A stretch of DNA of 64,000 bases from Paenibacillus_E qinlingensis_A (lineage in GTDB: Bacteria > Bacillota > Bacilli > Paenibacillales > NBRC-103111), in NCBI RefSeq assembly GCF_031455095.1, contig NZ_JAVDSB010000006.1, positions 62,001 through 126,000 of the forward strand, written 5' to 3'. Of the stretch, positions 52,727 through 61,751 are shown in pieces (the first letter of the stretch is position 1; every line of letters starts with the position of its first letter). Position numbers and translations under genes: made by a program. Below the pieces are notes generated by a model that had not been told where the DNA came from, did no database searches, and saw only the letters and a list, made by a program, of their open reading frames with translations.

Positions 52727-53464
52727 ATGGCGATTGAAGTATTTAATCGGTATGAAAACAAGTATCTGATGGATACGAAAGCCTTTTACACCATTTATAA
52801 TCGACTGCTCGAATATATGGAAATGGACGCTTACAACAAGAATGAACAATTCTATTCGATCAGTAATATCTATTTTGACACGGAACATGATTCATTAATT
52901 CGAAATTCACTGGCGAAGCCGAAGTACCGTGAAAAGCTGCGAATAAGGGCGTATGGCGTTCCAGCTGGGGATGCAAAAGTATATTTGGAGCTGAAGAAGA
53001 AAGTGTTCGGTCTTGTGAATAAAAGAAGAACAGCGCTGAAGCTGAATGAGTCGTATGATTTTGTACGAACGAAGCTAGAGCCTGACTTCAAGGACTATAT
53101 GAATAAGCAGGTGATTCAGGAAATTAAGTATTTCTTACAGCGGTATGATCTGGAGCCGAAGGTATATCTGGCGTATGACCGGATTGCGATGTTTTGCAAA
53201 AATAATCGAGATTTGCGGATCACATTCGACACGAATATCCGTTCCAGACGGAATGATCTCAAGCTGGAAAACGGCGATCATGGGGAGCAGTTGATGGGTC
53301 GCGGGCAATGGCTCATGGAAGTGAAGGCGGAAAAAACGATTCCGCTCTGGCTGTCGAGGATGCTGTCGGAGCACGAAATGTTTCGAACGAGCTTCTCCAA
53401 ATACGGCAACGAGTATAAGAAAATGAAAAATGAACAACTAACGAAGGAGAGGATTCAAATATGA
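52727..53464 (+). CDS. VTC-domain protein, polyphosphate polymerase-like
   Basis: 245 residues, one VTC domain: opening NRYENKYLMD, then YSISNIYFDTEHDSLIRNSL, KLRIRAYG, YLELKKKVFGLVNKRRTAL, YDRIAMF and FDTNIRSRR. The basic residues lining the tunnel (KLRIR, ELKKK, KRR, RSRR) and the late acidic LMEVKAE match the Vtc4-type catalytic tunnel that makes polyphosphate from ATP. The protein is soluble; the next gene supplies a membrane partner. AAGGAGG precedes the ATG. In bacteria the VTC/DUF4956/beta-helix or CotH grouping recurs, so the three probably act together; substrate unproven. Confidence 0.8.
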   Translation: MAIEVFNRYENKYLMDTKAFYTIYNRLLEYMEMDAYNKNEQFYSISNIYFDTEHDSLIRNSLAKPKYREKLRIRAYGVPAGDAKVYLELKKKVFGLVNKRRTALKLNESYDFVRTKLEPDFKDYMNKQVIQEIKYFLQRYDLEPKVYLAYDRIAMFCKNNRDLRITFDTNIRSRRNDLKLENGDHGEQLMGRGQWLMEVKAEKTIPLWLSRMLSEHEMFRTSFSKYGNEYKKMKNEQLTKERIQI

Positions 53465-54141
53465 TCGATTCCATTTTTGCACAAGTCACCGCAGGCACAG
53501 AATTAACCCTAATGAATGCTTTATTAACCATCATTACAGCGATTGTATTAGGCGCGATAATCAGCGTTACGTATATGAAAACACAAACAAATTACACACA
53601 AAGTTTCACGTTAACCATGATTGTTCTGCCCGTCATCGTAGCTATTATTATTCTATTAATTGGCAGCAACATTGCTAGAGCATTCAGTCTTGCAGGAGCA
53701 TTCTCGATCATCCGATTCCGAAGCGCTCCAGGGGATCCGAAGGACATTGCGTTCGTCTTGTTCACGATGGCGGCAGGTCTTGCCTGCGGTGTGGGATCGT
53801 TTGGTTATGCAGTGCTTTTTACAATTATCCTATGCGTATTGATGTTTGTTCTGAAAGCGACGAATTTTGGAGCTAAGAAGGCTGCACAGAAGCTATTGAA
53901 AGTAACGATTCCTGAGAGTCTGGGATATGAAGAAGCGTTTGATGAAGTTTTCAAAATGTTCGACATTGCCTATGAATTGAAAAAGGTAAGAACGACCGAA
54001 TTAGGCAGCTTGTATGAGCTAGTTTACGTTGTGACGATTGATCATTTGACGAGTCAAAAAGAGTTCCTAGACGCTATTAGATGCAGAAATGGAAACTTAG
54101 ATATTACCTTAACGATGAGCCCTACAGCGGCTGAATTTTAA
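53461..54141 (+). CDS. DUF4956-family membrane protein
   Basis: 226 residues. Four or so membrane helices in residues 15-140, with the family mark SLAGAFSIIRFRSAPGDPKD at about 79-98, followed by a cytoplasmic domain of about 80 residues. It overlaps the VTC gene by four bases (ATGA). DUF4956 proteins almost always neighbour VTC genes; a channel or anchor for the polymer is a reasonable guess, but no activity is established. Confidence 0.85.
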   Translation: MIDSIFAQVTAGTELTLMNALLTIITAIVLGAIISVTYMKTQTNYTQSFTLTMIVLPVIVAIIILLIGSNIARAFSLAGAFSIIRFRSAPGDPKDIAFVLFTMAAGLACGVGSFGYAVLFTIILCVLMFVLKATNFGAKKAAQKLLKVTIPESLGYEEAFDEVFKMFDIAYELKKVRTTELGSLYELVYVVTIDHLTSQKEFLDAIRCRNGNLDITLTMSPTAAEF

Positions 54142-54172
54142 AATCAGGCAAGTGAGGAAGGAAGAGATTTCT

Positions 54173-55981
54173 ATGAAAAAACCGTTGAAAATGAAGGGTG
54201 CAAGTGTACTACTAGTATGTGCTATTGTGTTAGCGGCATGCAATGAAACGACATATATAGGTTCACCGACTACGGAGGCTACAGCAGCAGCAACGACTGC
54301 AGCAACGACGGGAGCAACAGCCTCAACGGCTGCCAGTGGGAAAGCAGTGACTACGGATATCATCCAGAATGTTAAGTATGCGGCTGATAATGCTTATACG
54401 GATTGGGCTTCTGCGAATCCGACGAAGATTGCCTTGACGGGTGCGAGTGCAACGATTGAGGGGAAAGGTGCAGAGGCGAAAGATGGGAAGATTGCGATTA
54501 CAGCAGCAGGGACGTATGTATTAAGTGGTAAATTGACAGATGGTCAAATAACGGTGAATGTGAAGGATAAAGGCGTCGTTCGCATCGTACTAAATGGAGC
54601 GGAAATCTCGAATAGTGCATCTTCTGCGATCTATGTCGAAGAAGCGGGCAAAGTGATTATCAGCTTACAAGAGGGGACAGAGAACCTTGTTTCTGATGGA
54701 ACGAAGTATGTGTATCCGGATGCTACGACGGATGAGCCGAATTCGGCGATCTTCAGTAAAGACGATCTGACGATTAATGGATCTGGGAAGTTGGTCGTGA
54801 AAGGGAACTACAATAACGGCATTACCAGCAAGGATAAGCTGAAAATCACAGGAGGCATCCTAGACGTTCACGCAGTGGATGACGGCGTGATGGGCCGCGA
54901 TTTGGTAGCTGTCCAAGGGGGGACCTTGACCATCGATGCGGGCGGACACGGCATCAAAACCTCGAACGATACTGCGGGAGAGGAAGGTTATATCAGCCTT
55001 GCAGGCGGCACCTTCACGATCAAATCCGGCGAGGATGCGCTGCATAGCAGCGGCGGCTTAGATTTGAGCGGTGGAGATGTTCACATTAACGCTGGCGATG
55101 ATGGCATTCACGCCGAGGTATCCCTTGCTATCGCAGGTGGTACCATCGATATCACGCAAAGCAATGAAGGGATCGAGGCGCCGGCGGTTCTGATCTCGGG
55201 TGGAACTACCAATGTCGTCTCTACGGACGACGGTGTGAACATCTCCAGCGGCAACGCTGAGTCCGCTGAGGGTGGCGGTGGAGCTGGCGCTAGTAAGGCT
55301 GAAGCGGCTCCAGCAGGTAGGTCAGGCGGTGCCCCAGGCGCATCCGGTGCAAATTCGACCAATATGCTGACGATTACTGGGGGCTTCCTATCCGTCGACT
55401 CGAAGGGTGACGGGTTGGACTCTAACGGTTCCATCACGATGAGTGGTGGAACGGTCATCGTCAACGGCCCGACGGAGAACAACAACGGCGCGCTCGACTA
55501 TGACGGCACATTCGTCATGACCGGTGGCTTCCTCGTCGCGGCGGGAAGCTCCGGCATGGTGCAAGCGACATCCGACAAGTCGACGCAAGCCGGCGTGCTC
55601 ATGACATACACCAAGACCCAGCAAGCGGGGGCACTGGTTCATCTTGAAGATAGCGCAGGCAACGCCATTATCACCTTTGCGCCAGCGAAGAACTATCAGT
55701 CCGTGTTCGTCAGCTCTCCGAACCTGAAGCAGGATGTTTCGTATACGCTCAGCACGGGCGGAACATCGACAGGCACCGCTGCGAAAGGCCTTTATGACGG
55801 TGGCACGTACCAAGGCGGGACGAAGGTCGTTGATTTCAAGACATCAACCATGATTACGTGGTTGAACGAAACAGGCGTAACCACCGCTAGAAGCGGGATG
55901 ATGGGTGGCCCCGGCGGGCAAGGCGGAGGCGGCATGCCACCGCAAGGTGGTGGACAACGTCCGCAACGAACCGCACAGTAA
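54173..55981 (+). CDS. Lipoprotein with repetitive beta-helix carbohydrate-binding-like domain
   Basis: 602 residues. Signal peptide ends in the lipobox LAAC; a Thr/Ala linker follows (about 35-65). The main domain (about 90-500) is made of short repeated strands with GGxxxINxGxDGI-like turns (for example GGTFTIKSGEDALHSSGGLD, then GDVHINAGDDGIH), a right-handed beta-helix of the DUF4353 carbohydrate-binding type. A Gly/Ala/Ser insert lies at about 370-395, and the C-terminus is Gly/Pro/Gln-rich (GGPGGQGGGGMPPQGG). The many Asp-containing turns could bind calcium. Third gene of the VTC unit; a strong terminator follows. The start is placed at ATG 54173 by AAGGAAG. Confidence 0.8.
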   Translation: MKKPLKMKGASVLLVCAIVLAACNETTYIGSPTTEATAAATTAATTGATASTAASGKAVTTDIIQNVKYAADNAYTDWASANPTKIALTGASATIEGKGAEAKDGKIAITAAGTYVLSGKLTDGQITVNVKDKGVVRIVLNGAEISNSASSAIYVEEAGKVIISLQEGTENLVSDGTKYVYPDATTDEPNSAIFSKDDLTINGSGKLVVKGNYNNGITSKDKLKITGGILDVHAVDDGVMGRDLVAVQGGTLTIDAGGHGIKTSNDTAGEEGYISLAGGTFTIKSGEDALHSSGGLDLSGGDVHINAGDDGIHAEVSLAIAGGTIDITQSNEGIEAPAVLISGGTTNVVSTDDGVNISSGNAESAEGGGGAGASKAEAAPAGRSGGAPGASGANSTNMLTITGGFLSVDSKGDGLDSNGSITMSGGTVIVNGPTENNNGALDYDGTFVMTGGFLVAAGSSGMVQATSDKSTQAGVLMTYTKTQQAGALVHLEDSAGNAIITFAPAKNYQSVFVSSPNLKQDVSYTLSTGGTSTGTAAKGLYDGGTYQGGTKVVDFKTSTMITWLNETGVTTARSGMMGGPGGQGGGGMPPQGGGQRPQRTAQ

Positions 55982-55998
55982 GTCAGATGTGTGTTACG

Positions 55999-56040
55999 AA
56001 GCTGTCCTCACGTAGATCACCTACGTGGGGACAGCTTTTT
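55999..56040 (+). terminator. Rho-independent terminator after the beta-helix lipoprotein gene
   Basis: AAGCTGTCCTCACGTAG pairs with CTACGTGGGGACAGCTT (one T-G pair), then TTT; 17-bp stem with a five-base loop. Confidence 0.9.
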
Positions 56041-56179
56041 CGCTCATACATACACGCTAAGAGGATTAAGCAACGTTCTTTTTGCATGTTGGAGAGCGAG
56101 GCTTCCCTCCAATTAGCAGGGGGGTATGACGTATGTCAAGCTGGTTGTGTGTAGAGCAGGAGTAGTAGAAACAGATGGA

Positions 56180-56360
56180 TTTTATACAGTTAAATTTCAG
56201 CAATTTCCCACCAAATGAGGATTAGATGGATAACCTACAGTTAATTTTATACAGTTTAGCTAATATGAGCAAAAGGGGCGATTTTAACTACATATTTTAC
56301 AGTTAAATCGGGTTTTCGAAGAAATATCTCGGAAATAGCTACATATTTTCCAGTTAATAC
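56180..56360. repeat. Repeats of the TACAGTTAAA type
   Basis: TACAGTTAA-like units recur at about 56186, 56231, 56254 (ATACAGTTT), 56301 and 56349. Two longer copies share CTACATATTTTNCAGTTAA (56289-56307 and 56340-56358). Orientation is the same. No coding frame is supported. Confidence 0.65.
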
Positions 56361-56540
56361 AACTGTGTAAGGCACGTTTCCCTCATTTCCCTCAAAGCCC
56401 ACCGCCACCGGTACTCCAATCCACCTCTATCCCCACCCTCAAAGGGAACGTAGATGCGCTAACACACCAAAAATTGGCTAGTTTATGCCTGTAGAGGAAC
56501 GAGAGTACGCTAAGTGCGCGATTTTTCGTGTTTTTTGTGT

Positions 56541-56690
56541 TTTTTTGATTGGATAGGACACTCACGTTCCCTTAGTTTGTGTTTTTCATCTTTTTTGACT
56601 AAATAGGACACTCACGTTCCCTTAGTTGGCAATTTTCATCTTTTTCGACTACATAAGTCACCCACGTTCCCATGAAAATCGTTCCAATCG
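56541..56690. repeat. Three 50-bp tandem copies
   Basis: Blocks starting at 56541, 56591 and 56641 each contain TTTTTTGA(C/T)T, ATAGGACACTCACGTTCCCTTAG (the third: ATAAGTCACCCACGTTCCCATG) and a T-rich spacer. Period is exactly 50 bases. Related GGGAACGTAGATGCGCTAAC and GAACGAGAGTACGCTAA lie upstream at 56442-56516 in the opposite sense. Confidence 0.75.
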
Positions 56691-56785
56691 TTTCCCCTAT
56701 ATCACGGCCAATAATGCGTCCCCTAGTACCCTTCCCCCAAAGTAGGCTTACCCCCACTGGCATGCCTCCCCCCCAAAAAAAGCCA

Positions 56786-56841
56786 TTGACAATTCATTAG
56801 GATGCAAATATTCTTATAGTGCACTAGTTCAATAGTGCACT
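56786..56841 (+). promoter_or_regulatory. Promoter and operator repeats of the ytrA-like operon
   Basis: TTGACA (56786-56791), 17-base spacer, TATTCT (56809-56814): a strong vegetative promoter. Immediately downstream ATAGTGCACT occurs twice (56816-56825 and 56832-56841), 16 bases apart, each containing the palindrome GTGCAC. Their position over the transcription start suits repression by the GntR protein encoded next. Confidence 0.7.
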
Positions 56842-56869
56842 GGTTTGCGGTGTAGAGGAGGGTAGGACG

Positions 56870-57250
56870 GTGCAACTTAATTTTAATAGCCCGAAACCGA
56901 TTTATTTGCAGATGGTCGATGAGGTGAAGAAGGCATTGGCGAGGGGCGAGTTGTCGCCTGGTGATAAGATTCCGTCGCATAAGGAACGAGCGCAAATATC
57001 ACAAGTGAATCCCAATACGGTGATGAGAGCTTACCAAGAGATGGAGCGGGTGGGTTTGACGGAGACGTTACGTGGGCAGGGTACTTTTATCAAGAATGAT
57101 TCGCAGATGCTCCTCTCGATTCGATCAGAAATGGCGCAAGCCGCCGTCGATCAATTCATTGAAGAAATGCGTGGTTTGGGCATTAAACCGGACGAAATGG
57201 CGCAAATGCTGCGCAATACCATACATAATGATCGCAAGGAGGAGGGATAG
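56870..57250 (+). CDS. GntR-family regulator, YtrA subfamily
   Basis: 126 residues. N-terminal GntR winged helix (YLQMVDEVKKALARGELSPG; VNPNTVMRAYQEMERVGLTE; RGQGTF) followed by only about 50 residues, the short dimerisation tail of the YtrA subfamily, which controls ABC-transporter operons in response to cell-wall-active agents. GTG start 56870 behind GGAGGG. First gene of a six-gene operon; likely autorepressor acting on the doubled ATAGTGCACT site. Confidence 0.9.
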   Translation: MQLNFNSPKPIYLQMVDEVKKALARGELSPGDKIPSHKERAQISQVNPNTVMRAYQEMERVGLTETLRGQGTFIKNDSQMLLSIRSEMAQAAVDQFIEEMRGLGIKPDEMAQMLRNTIHNDRKEEG

Positions 57251-57253
57251 ACC

Positions 57254-57967
57254 GTGTCGAGTGAAGAGAATCCGTATATGATCGAGCTCCATAGCATTCA
57301 TAAGAAGTATTTGTTAAAGAAAGCGATAAGCGGCATCGATCTTCGGGTCAAGAAAGGTACGATTGTTGGCTTACTGGGGCCTAATGGGAGTGGGAAATCG
57401 ACACTGCTCAAGATGATGGCCGGTCTGATTTATCCTACCTCAGGCACAATTCTTGTCGGCGGCAGGAAGCCGGATGTGCATAATAAGCAGCATGTCGCGT
57501 ACTTACCTGAGATTGACAATCTGTACGGGTGGATGACGGTGAAGGAGTCGCTGCAATTTATATCGGGGTTCTACAAGGATTGGCAGGCAGAAAGAGCGGC
57601 AGATATGCTTGTCAAAATGGAGCTGAACGAGAACCAGAAGGTTCGGAATCTGTCCAAAGGGATGCGAGCGCGCTTGAAATTGATTGCTGCTTTATCTCGG
57701 AAAGTGCCGTTGATCTTACTGGACGAGCCGTTCTCAGGTATTGACCCCTCGTCTCGAGCGAAGATTATCCGCTCCATTATCAGCGAGTTCCAATCGGATG
57801 AACAGACGATTGTGCTTTCAACCCACTCGGTGAATGAATCGGAGCCCATGTTCGATGATGTCATTTTTCTGCAGAATGGGCAGGTTACGATATTCGACTC
57901 CACGGAAAATTTGCGTGACACGTACGGCTGCTCGTTAGAGAACATTTGGGAGAAGGTGTACGGGTAG
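57254..57967 (+). CDS. ABC-2 transporter ATPase (YtrB-like)
   Basis: 237 residues: Walker A GPNGSGKST, Q-loop YLPEIDNLYGWMTV, signature NLSKGMRARL, Walker B ILLDEPFSGID, H-loop STHSVNE. GTG start three bases after the regulator stop, with GGAGGG just upstream. It drives the permease encoded by the next gene. Operons with a YtrA regulator usually export or sense cell-envelope antibiotics. Confidence 0.9.
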   Translation: MSSEENPYMIELHSIHKKYLLKKAISGIDLRVKKGTIVGLLGPNGSGKSTLLKMMAGLIYPTSGTILVGGRKPDVHNKQHVAYLPEIDNLYGWMTVKESLQFISGFYKDWQAERAADMLVKMELNENQKVRNLSKGMRARLKLIAALSRKVPLILLDEPFSGIDPSSRAKIIRSIISEFQSDEQTIVLSTHSVNESEPMFDDVIFLQNGQVTIFDSTENLRDTYGCSLENIWEKVYG

Positions 57968-58711
57968 ATGGCACTCTGGAACCTATTCAGGAAAGAAATG
58001 AAAAGTATTTTCCCTTTATTCGGGTTTTTCGCAGTGGGTGTAGTTGCGCTGCACGTCATCGTTTTGTACAAAAGCGCTGATTTTCAAATGGACGCAACCA
58101 TGGTGTTGGCGCTCGTTATCCCTTACTTATTCTTAGTCGCCTTAGCGATAGGAACAGGTTACTATCAGCTCCATGTGGAGTGGAGAACGAACTCGATTTA
58201 CCTTCTGCTGTCCTTGCCCGTTCGAGGGTGGAAAGTACTAGCAGCCAAATTAGCGGCAGTGCTTTCCTTATTGATTGCAACGTCCATCGTGATTGCAGTA
58301 AGCTTTGCGAGCTTGTTACTCCGTGTGATGTGGGTGGAAGTAAGCACAAGCGAGGATTGGTCGGAACTAGGGCCCAGCCTAATGAGTCTAGTACTCAATC
58401 TCTACTGGATCTGCCTTTTTGTTATGTTGTTCTTATTAATTGTCGTGCAGTTCACGTTCCTATGTGGGCAGCTCGTAGCCAAATTCAAATGGTTTGTGAT
58501 GGTCAGCGCCTTTTTTGGCATCATTTGGCTAGTCTTTCGAATCAGCCCGTTGTTATCCGACTTATTGGCATGGACACCAGATATCGTGATTGGACATAAA
58601 GATTCTGATATGGCTTTCTTGCATTCAGGACCCTTTATTGTGCTCGGGTTACTCTGCATAGGGTTAATTGCGCTAAATGGTTTCATTTTCGAGAAAGAAG
58701 TGGAGGTGTGA
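57968..58711 (+). CDS. ABC-2 transporter permease
   Basis: 247 residues, six hydrophobic segments (about 15-35, 48-68, 95-120, 140-165, 175-195, 220-240) with a TNSIYLLLSLPVRGWKVLAA cytoplasmic loop typical of ABC-2 permeases. It directly abuts the ATPase gene. Together they form one transporter; substrate unknown. Confidence 0.8.
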   Translation: MALWNLFRKEMKSIFPLFGFFAVGVVALHVIVLYKSADFQMDATMVLALVIPYLFLVALAIGTGYYQLHVEWRTNSIYLLLSLPVRGWKVLAAKLAAVLSLLIATSIVIAVSFASLLLRVMWVEVSTSEDWSELGPSLMSLVLNLYWICLFVMLFLLIVVQFTFLCGQLVAKFKWFVMVSAFFGIIWLVFRISPLLSDLLAWTPDIVIGHKDSDMAFLHSGPFIVLGLLCIGLIALNGFIFEKEVEV

Positions 58712-58713
58712 GG

Positions 58714-59793
58714 ATGTTTTTCCAGCAAAAAAGAAGTATTCTTCTCATCTCCGTAGTGATGCTATTCCTGCTCTCGATTCTGGATGTTTCCATTCGTAAG
58801 GAAGATACCCTTCAAGCTTTCAGTGAGCAATTCGTGAATAACGAGAAGACAGATGCCTATATCGGCGAGAGACGAGCTGTAACGGCAACCGCGCAGCATC
58901 TAACAGAAATCAACAAGCCAGAGATAAAAGAAGTGCTGCTAACAAGCCAGCGAGGAAAAATATCTGTGCAACGTTCAGAGACGCCCACGATTCAGTTAAA
59001 GTATACGGTAACTGTTTCAGCCGCGAATACAGAGATAGCTGATCGCAGGAGAGACGCTGTTAAAGTCGAAGGAGAACTTCAGAATGGACAACTCACGTTT
59101 GTTACGACAGCGAACGGAAAGGCCATTGATCCCGACCATGTATCTATGGATTATGTACTTGCTATCCCCGATACGATGAAGTCGACGATTGAGAATGAAG
59201 ATGGCGCTGTGCGAATCAGCGGGATTAACGGTAATGTTACGGCCACATCTACCAGTGGGCTCATGGAAATTGTCAATGTAAAGGGAGATCTCAAAGTGAA
59301 ATCCTCCTATGGAAGTCTTTACATGGCCGACATTAAGGGGAATGTTGATCTAGTCAATCGATCGAGTACAACGAATATTGATCATACCCAAGGTAATGTA
59401 ATCCTTGATCATCAATCAGGTCATACCGATCTAACAGACATTATTGGAGAAGTTACAGGGAATGCGAACCACGGTTCCGTATTTTATCGCGAATTGAAAG
59501 GTTCTGTGTCCGTTGTAGGACAGGGTGCCGATATGAAATTCGACCATATCCAGGGAGACACGCAAGTGGTGTCGGACAAGGGTGGTAACCTGACGTTCAT
59601 TTTGTCCAAAGATGAGGGGTACACGTTGGATGCTGCGGTGAGCAAGGGACGCATTCAGTCCTTACTTCCTTTACCTATTCAGAAGGTGACCGATAACGAA
59701 TATGGAACCCGCATGAACGGCGTACTGGGACAAGGGACACGAAAAATAGGGGCTAAGATGAAGTCTGGCGACATCATTTTCCAAGTTAACTAA
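58714..59793 (+). CDS. DUF4097/LiaG-like membrane-anchored beta-helix protein
   Basis: 359 residues. One N-terminal membrane helix (about 8-25), then an extracellular region with a repeated short-strand pattern (VRISGINGNVTATSTSGLME; SSYGSLYMADIKGNVDLVNR; HTDLTDIIGEVTGNANHGSV), the beta-solenoid of DUF4097 proteins. LiaG-type members accompany envelope-stress systems. ATG 58714 is favoured by GGAGG seven bases upstream, overlapping the end of the permease gene by none. It sits between the two ABC pairs. Confidence 0.75.
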   Translation: MFFQQKRSILLISVVMLFLLSILDVSIRKEDTLQAFSEQFVNNEKTDAYIGERRAVTATAQHLTEINKPEIKEVLLTSQRGKISVQRSETPTIQLKYTVTVSAANTEIADRRRDAVKVEGELQNGQLTFVTTANGKAIDPDHVSMDYVLAIPDTMKSTIENEDGAVRISGINGNVTATSTSGLMEIVNVKGDLKVKSSYGSLYMADIKGNVDLVNRSSTTNIDHTQGNVILDHQSGHTDLTDIIGEVTGNANHGSVFYRELKGSVSVVGQGADMKFDHIQGDTQVVSDKGGNLTFILSKDEGYTLDAAVSKGRIQSLLPLPIQKVTDNEYGTRMNGVLGQGTRKIGAKMKSGDIIFQVN

Positions 59794-59813
59794 ATTGAGA
59801 AGGAGGCTTATTC

Positions 59814-60746
59814 ATGAGCAGTGAACCTATCGTAAGTCTGCGCGGGGTTACGAAGCGAATCGGGCGAACAACCATTATTGATAATCTAACGTTTGATGTG
59901 CCGCAAGGGGAGATCTTCGGATTCCTCGGGCCGAACGGTGCAGGGAAGACGACAACGATCCGTATGATGGTCGGATTAATGTCCATCACGCAGGGCGAAA
60001 TTGTGATTAAAGGGAAGAACATTAAGCATGACTTTGAGCAAGCGATCCGCCATGTGGGAGCGATCGTTGAGAATCCGGAAATGTATAAGTATTTAAGTGG
60101 CTATCATAACCTTATTCATTATGCGCGTATGGTACCTGGGGTTACGAAGGAACGAATAGACGAAGTGGTCAAGCTGGTGAAGTTAGAGACGCGGATTCAT
60201 GACAAGGTGAAGAAGTACTCGCTGGGTATGCGCCAGCGATTGGGTGTTGCTCAGGCGCTGCTGCACAGGCCGTCACTTCTCATTCTGGACGAGCCAACGA
60301 ATGGCCTAGACCCTGCAGGGATCCGGGAGCTGCGTGATTACCTGCGTCATCTGACGCGATCCGAAGGAATCACAGTGATTGTATCCAGCCACTTGCTAAG
60401 TGAGATGGAGCTGATGTGTGATCGTGTTGCTATTCTTCAGCAGGGCAAGTTAGTTGATGTGAAAACGATTCAAGATTTCATGGCAGATTCGCAGGATGGG
60501 ACGCAAACGTATTTGATTGAAGCTACACCTGCGGAGCTGGTGCACGCTGCGATTGTTGGCATGACAGGTGTAAAAGATGTGAAGATAGTTCCTCAAGGCG
60601 TAGAAGTTGTGACAGAGAGAGACTGTATTCCTGACATTTTGGCAGATTTGATGCGTAGAGATGTCCGGATCTATGGTGTTCAAGTGCTGCGGCTATCGTT
60701 AGAAGATCGGTTCTTGGAAATGACAGGGGGTGAACAAGTTGGTTAA
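59814..60746 (+). CDS. ABC transporter ATPase, BcrA-like
   Basis: 310 residues: Walker A GPNGAGKTT, signature YSLGMRQRLG, Walker B LLILDEPTNGLDP, H-loop VSSHLLSEME, then a C-terminal domain of about 80 residues usual in bacitracin/lantibiotic-type exporters. AGAAGGAGG precedes the ATG. It pairs with the permease that follows; the last codons overlap its start. Confidence 0.9.
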   Translation: MSSEPIVSLRGVTKRIGRTTIIDNLTFDVPQGEIFGFLGPNGAGKTTTIRMMVGLMSITQGEIVIKGKNIKHDFEQAIRHVGAIVENPEMYKYLSGYHNLIHYARMVPGVTKERIDEVVKLVKLETRIHDKVKKYSLGMRQRLGVAQALLHRPSLLILDEPTNGLDPAGIRELRDYLRHLTRSEGITVIVSSHLLSEMELMCDRVAILQQGKLVDVKTIQDFMADSQDGTQTYLIEATPAELVHAAIVGMTGVKDVKIVPQGVEVVTERDCIPDILADLMRRDVRIYGVQVLRLSLEDRFLEMTGGEQVG

Positions 60747-61683
60747 TTTGATTCTGAACGAGAATATGAAGCTCTACCGTCGTGTACGTACATGGCTCAT
60801 GGTCGCTATCATGATTGGCGCCGTTTTCTTAGGCAGTTTCATGGATTGGTACTACGATGACAAATCGGGAGAGGTCGATGCGTGGCGGAATCACGTGATT
60901 GAGCAGAAGCAGGAGCTCGCAGATGCGCTGAAGGAGCCCAAACGGAGTGCAGAGAGCAAGGCAAGTATCGAAAGGCAGATCGCTAGGTACGATTACCATC
61001 TCGAGCATAATATTCACCCGGAAGGGGGGACGATGTGGAGCGGAATAAATGATTCGGCGCATATGATTATCTTGATCACCTTGTTCACAGTTATTGTTGC
61101 GGGGGACAGCTTGGCGGGTGAATTCACGACAGGGACCATTAAGCTGCTCCTGATTCGACCTGCGAATCGAACGAAAATTTTAGTGTCCAAATATATATCG
61201 ATGATTGCTTTTGGTTTGTTCTTGTTAATTATTCTGTTCGTTGTGTCTATTCTAGTAAACGGAATTCTATATAAGTTTGGGTTAATGGACCTGCCCCTAG
61301 TAACCATCGATGCGGCGGGCCAGGTTGTAGAGAAAAGCATGATTGCTAATCTGTGGAAAACCTATCTGCTTAATGGCGTATCTACGATTATCTTCGTCAC
61401 CATGGCCTTCATGATTTCCTCTGCCTTCCGCAGCAGTATCATGGCGATTGGATTTTCCATCTTTGCTTTATTTGCGGGAACGATCTTCTTGGAACTCTTG
61501 CAGCGTTACGAGTGGAGTAAGTACTTGCTGTTCTCTAATATTGATCTGTCCCAGTATTTGAGTGGCCGCCCGTACCAACCAGGAATGACACTTGAATTTT
61601 CAATTATCGTGTTGAGTGCATACTTCCTTATTTTCAATATAGTAGCGTGGCTTGTATTTACGAAGAGAGATGTGGCTGCGTAA
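60739..61683 (+). CDS. ABC-2 transporter permease, lantibiotic-immunity type
   Basis: 314 residues with six helices and a large extracellular loop after helix 1 (about residues 40-110). The start is uncertain: TTG 60739 has GGGGG eight bases upstream; GTG 60730 lies inside that site. The gene overlaps the ATPase by eight bases (17 if GTG is used). GEFTTGTIKLLLIRPANRTK is the standard ABC-2 cytoplasmic segment. A terminator follows, ending the operon. Confidence 0.8.
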   Translation: MVNLILNENMKLYRRVRTWLMVAIMIGAVFLGSFMDWYYDDKSGEVDAWRNHVIEQKQELADALKEPKRSAESKASIERQIARYDYHLEHNIHPEGGTMWSGINDSAHMIILITLFTVIVAGDSLAGEFTTGTIKLLLIRPANRTKILVSKYISMIAFGLFLLIILFVVSILVNGILYKFGLMDLPLVTIDAAGQVVEKSMIANLWKTYLLNGVSTIIFVTMAFMISSAFRSSIMAIGFSIFALFAGTIFLELLQRYEWSKYLLFSNIDLSQYLSGRPYQPGMTLEFSIIVLSAYFLIFNIVAWLVFTKRDVAA

Positions 61684-61704
61684 AAAGTGGATAATAGCTA
61701 GAAT

Positions 61705-61735
61705 AAAGAGGCACCCGCTGGGGTGCCTCTTTACA
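61705..61735. terminator. Bidirectional terminator at the end of the ABC operon
   Basis: AAAGAGGCACCC (61705-61716) pairs perfectly with GGGTGCCTCTTT (61721-61732). It lies between the converging permease and 220-residue protein genes. Confidence 0.85.
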
Positions 61736-61751
61736 TTTCGTAATCAGCTAT

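Noticed and set aside
56541..56690. 50-bp tandem units considered as a CRISPR array.
   Set aside because: The units are contiguous, the supposed spacers are T-rich and nearly equal to each other, and no cas gene is present.
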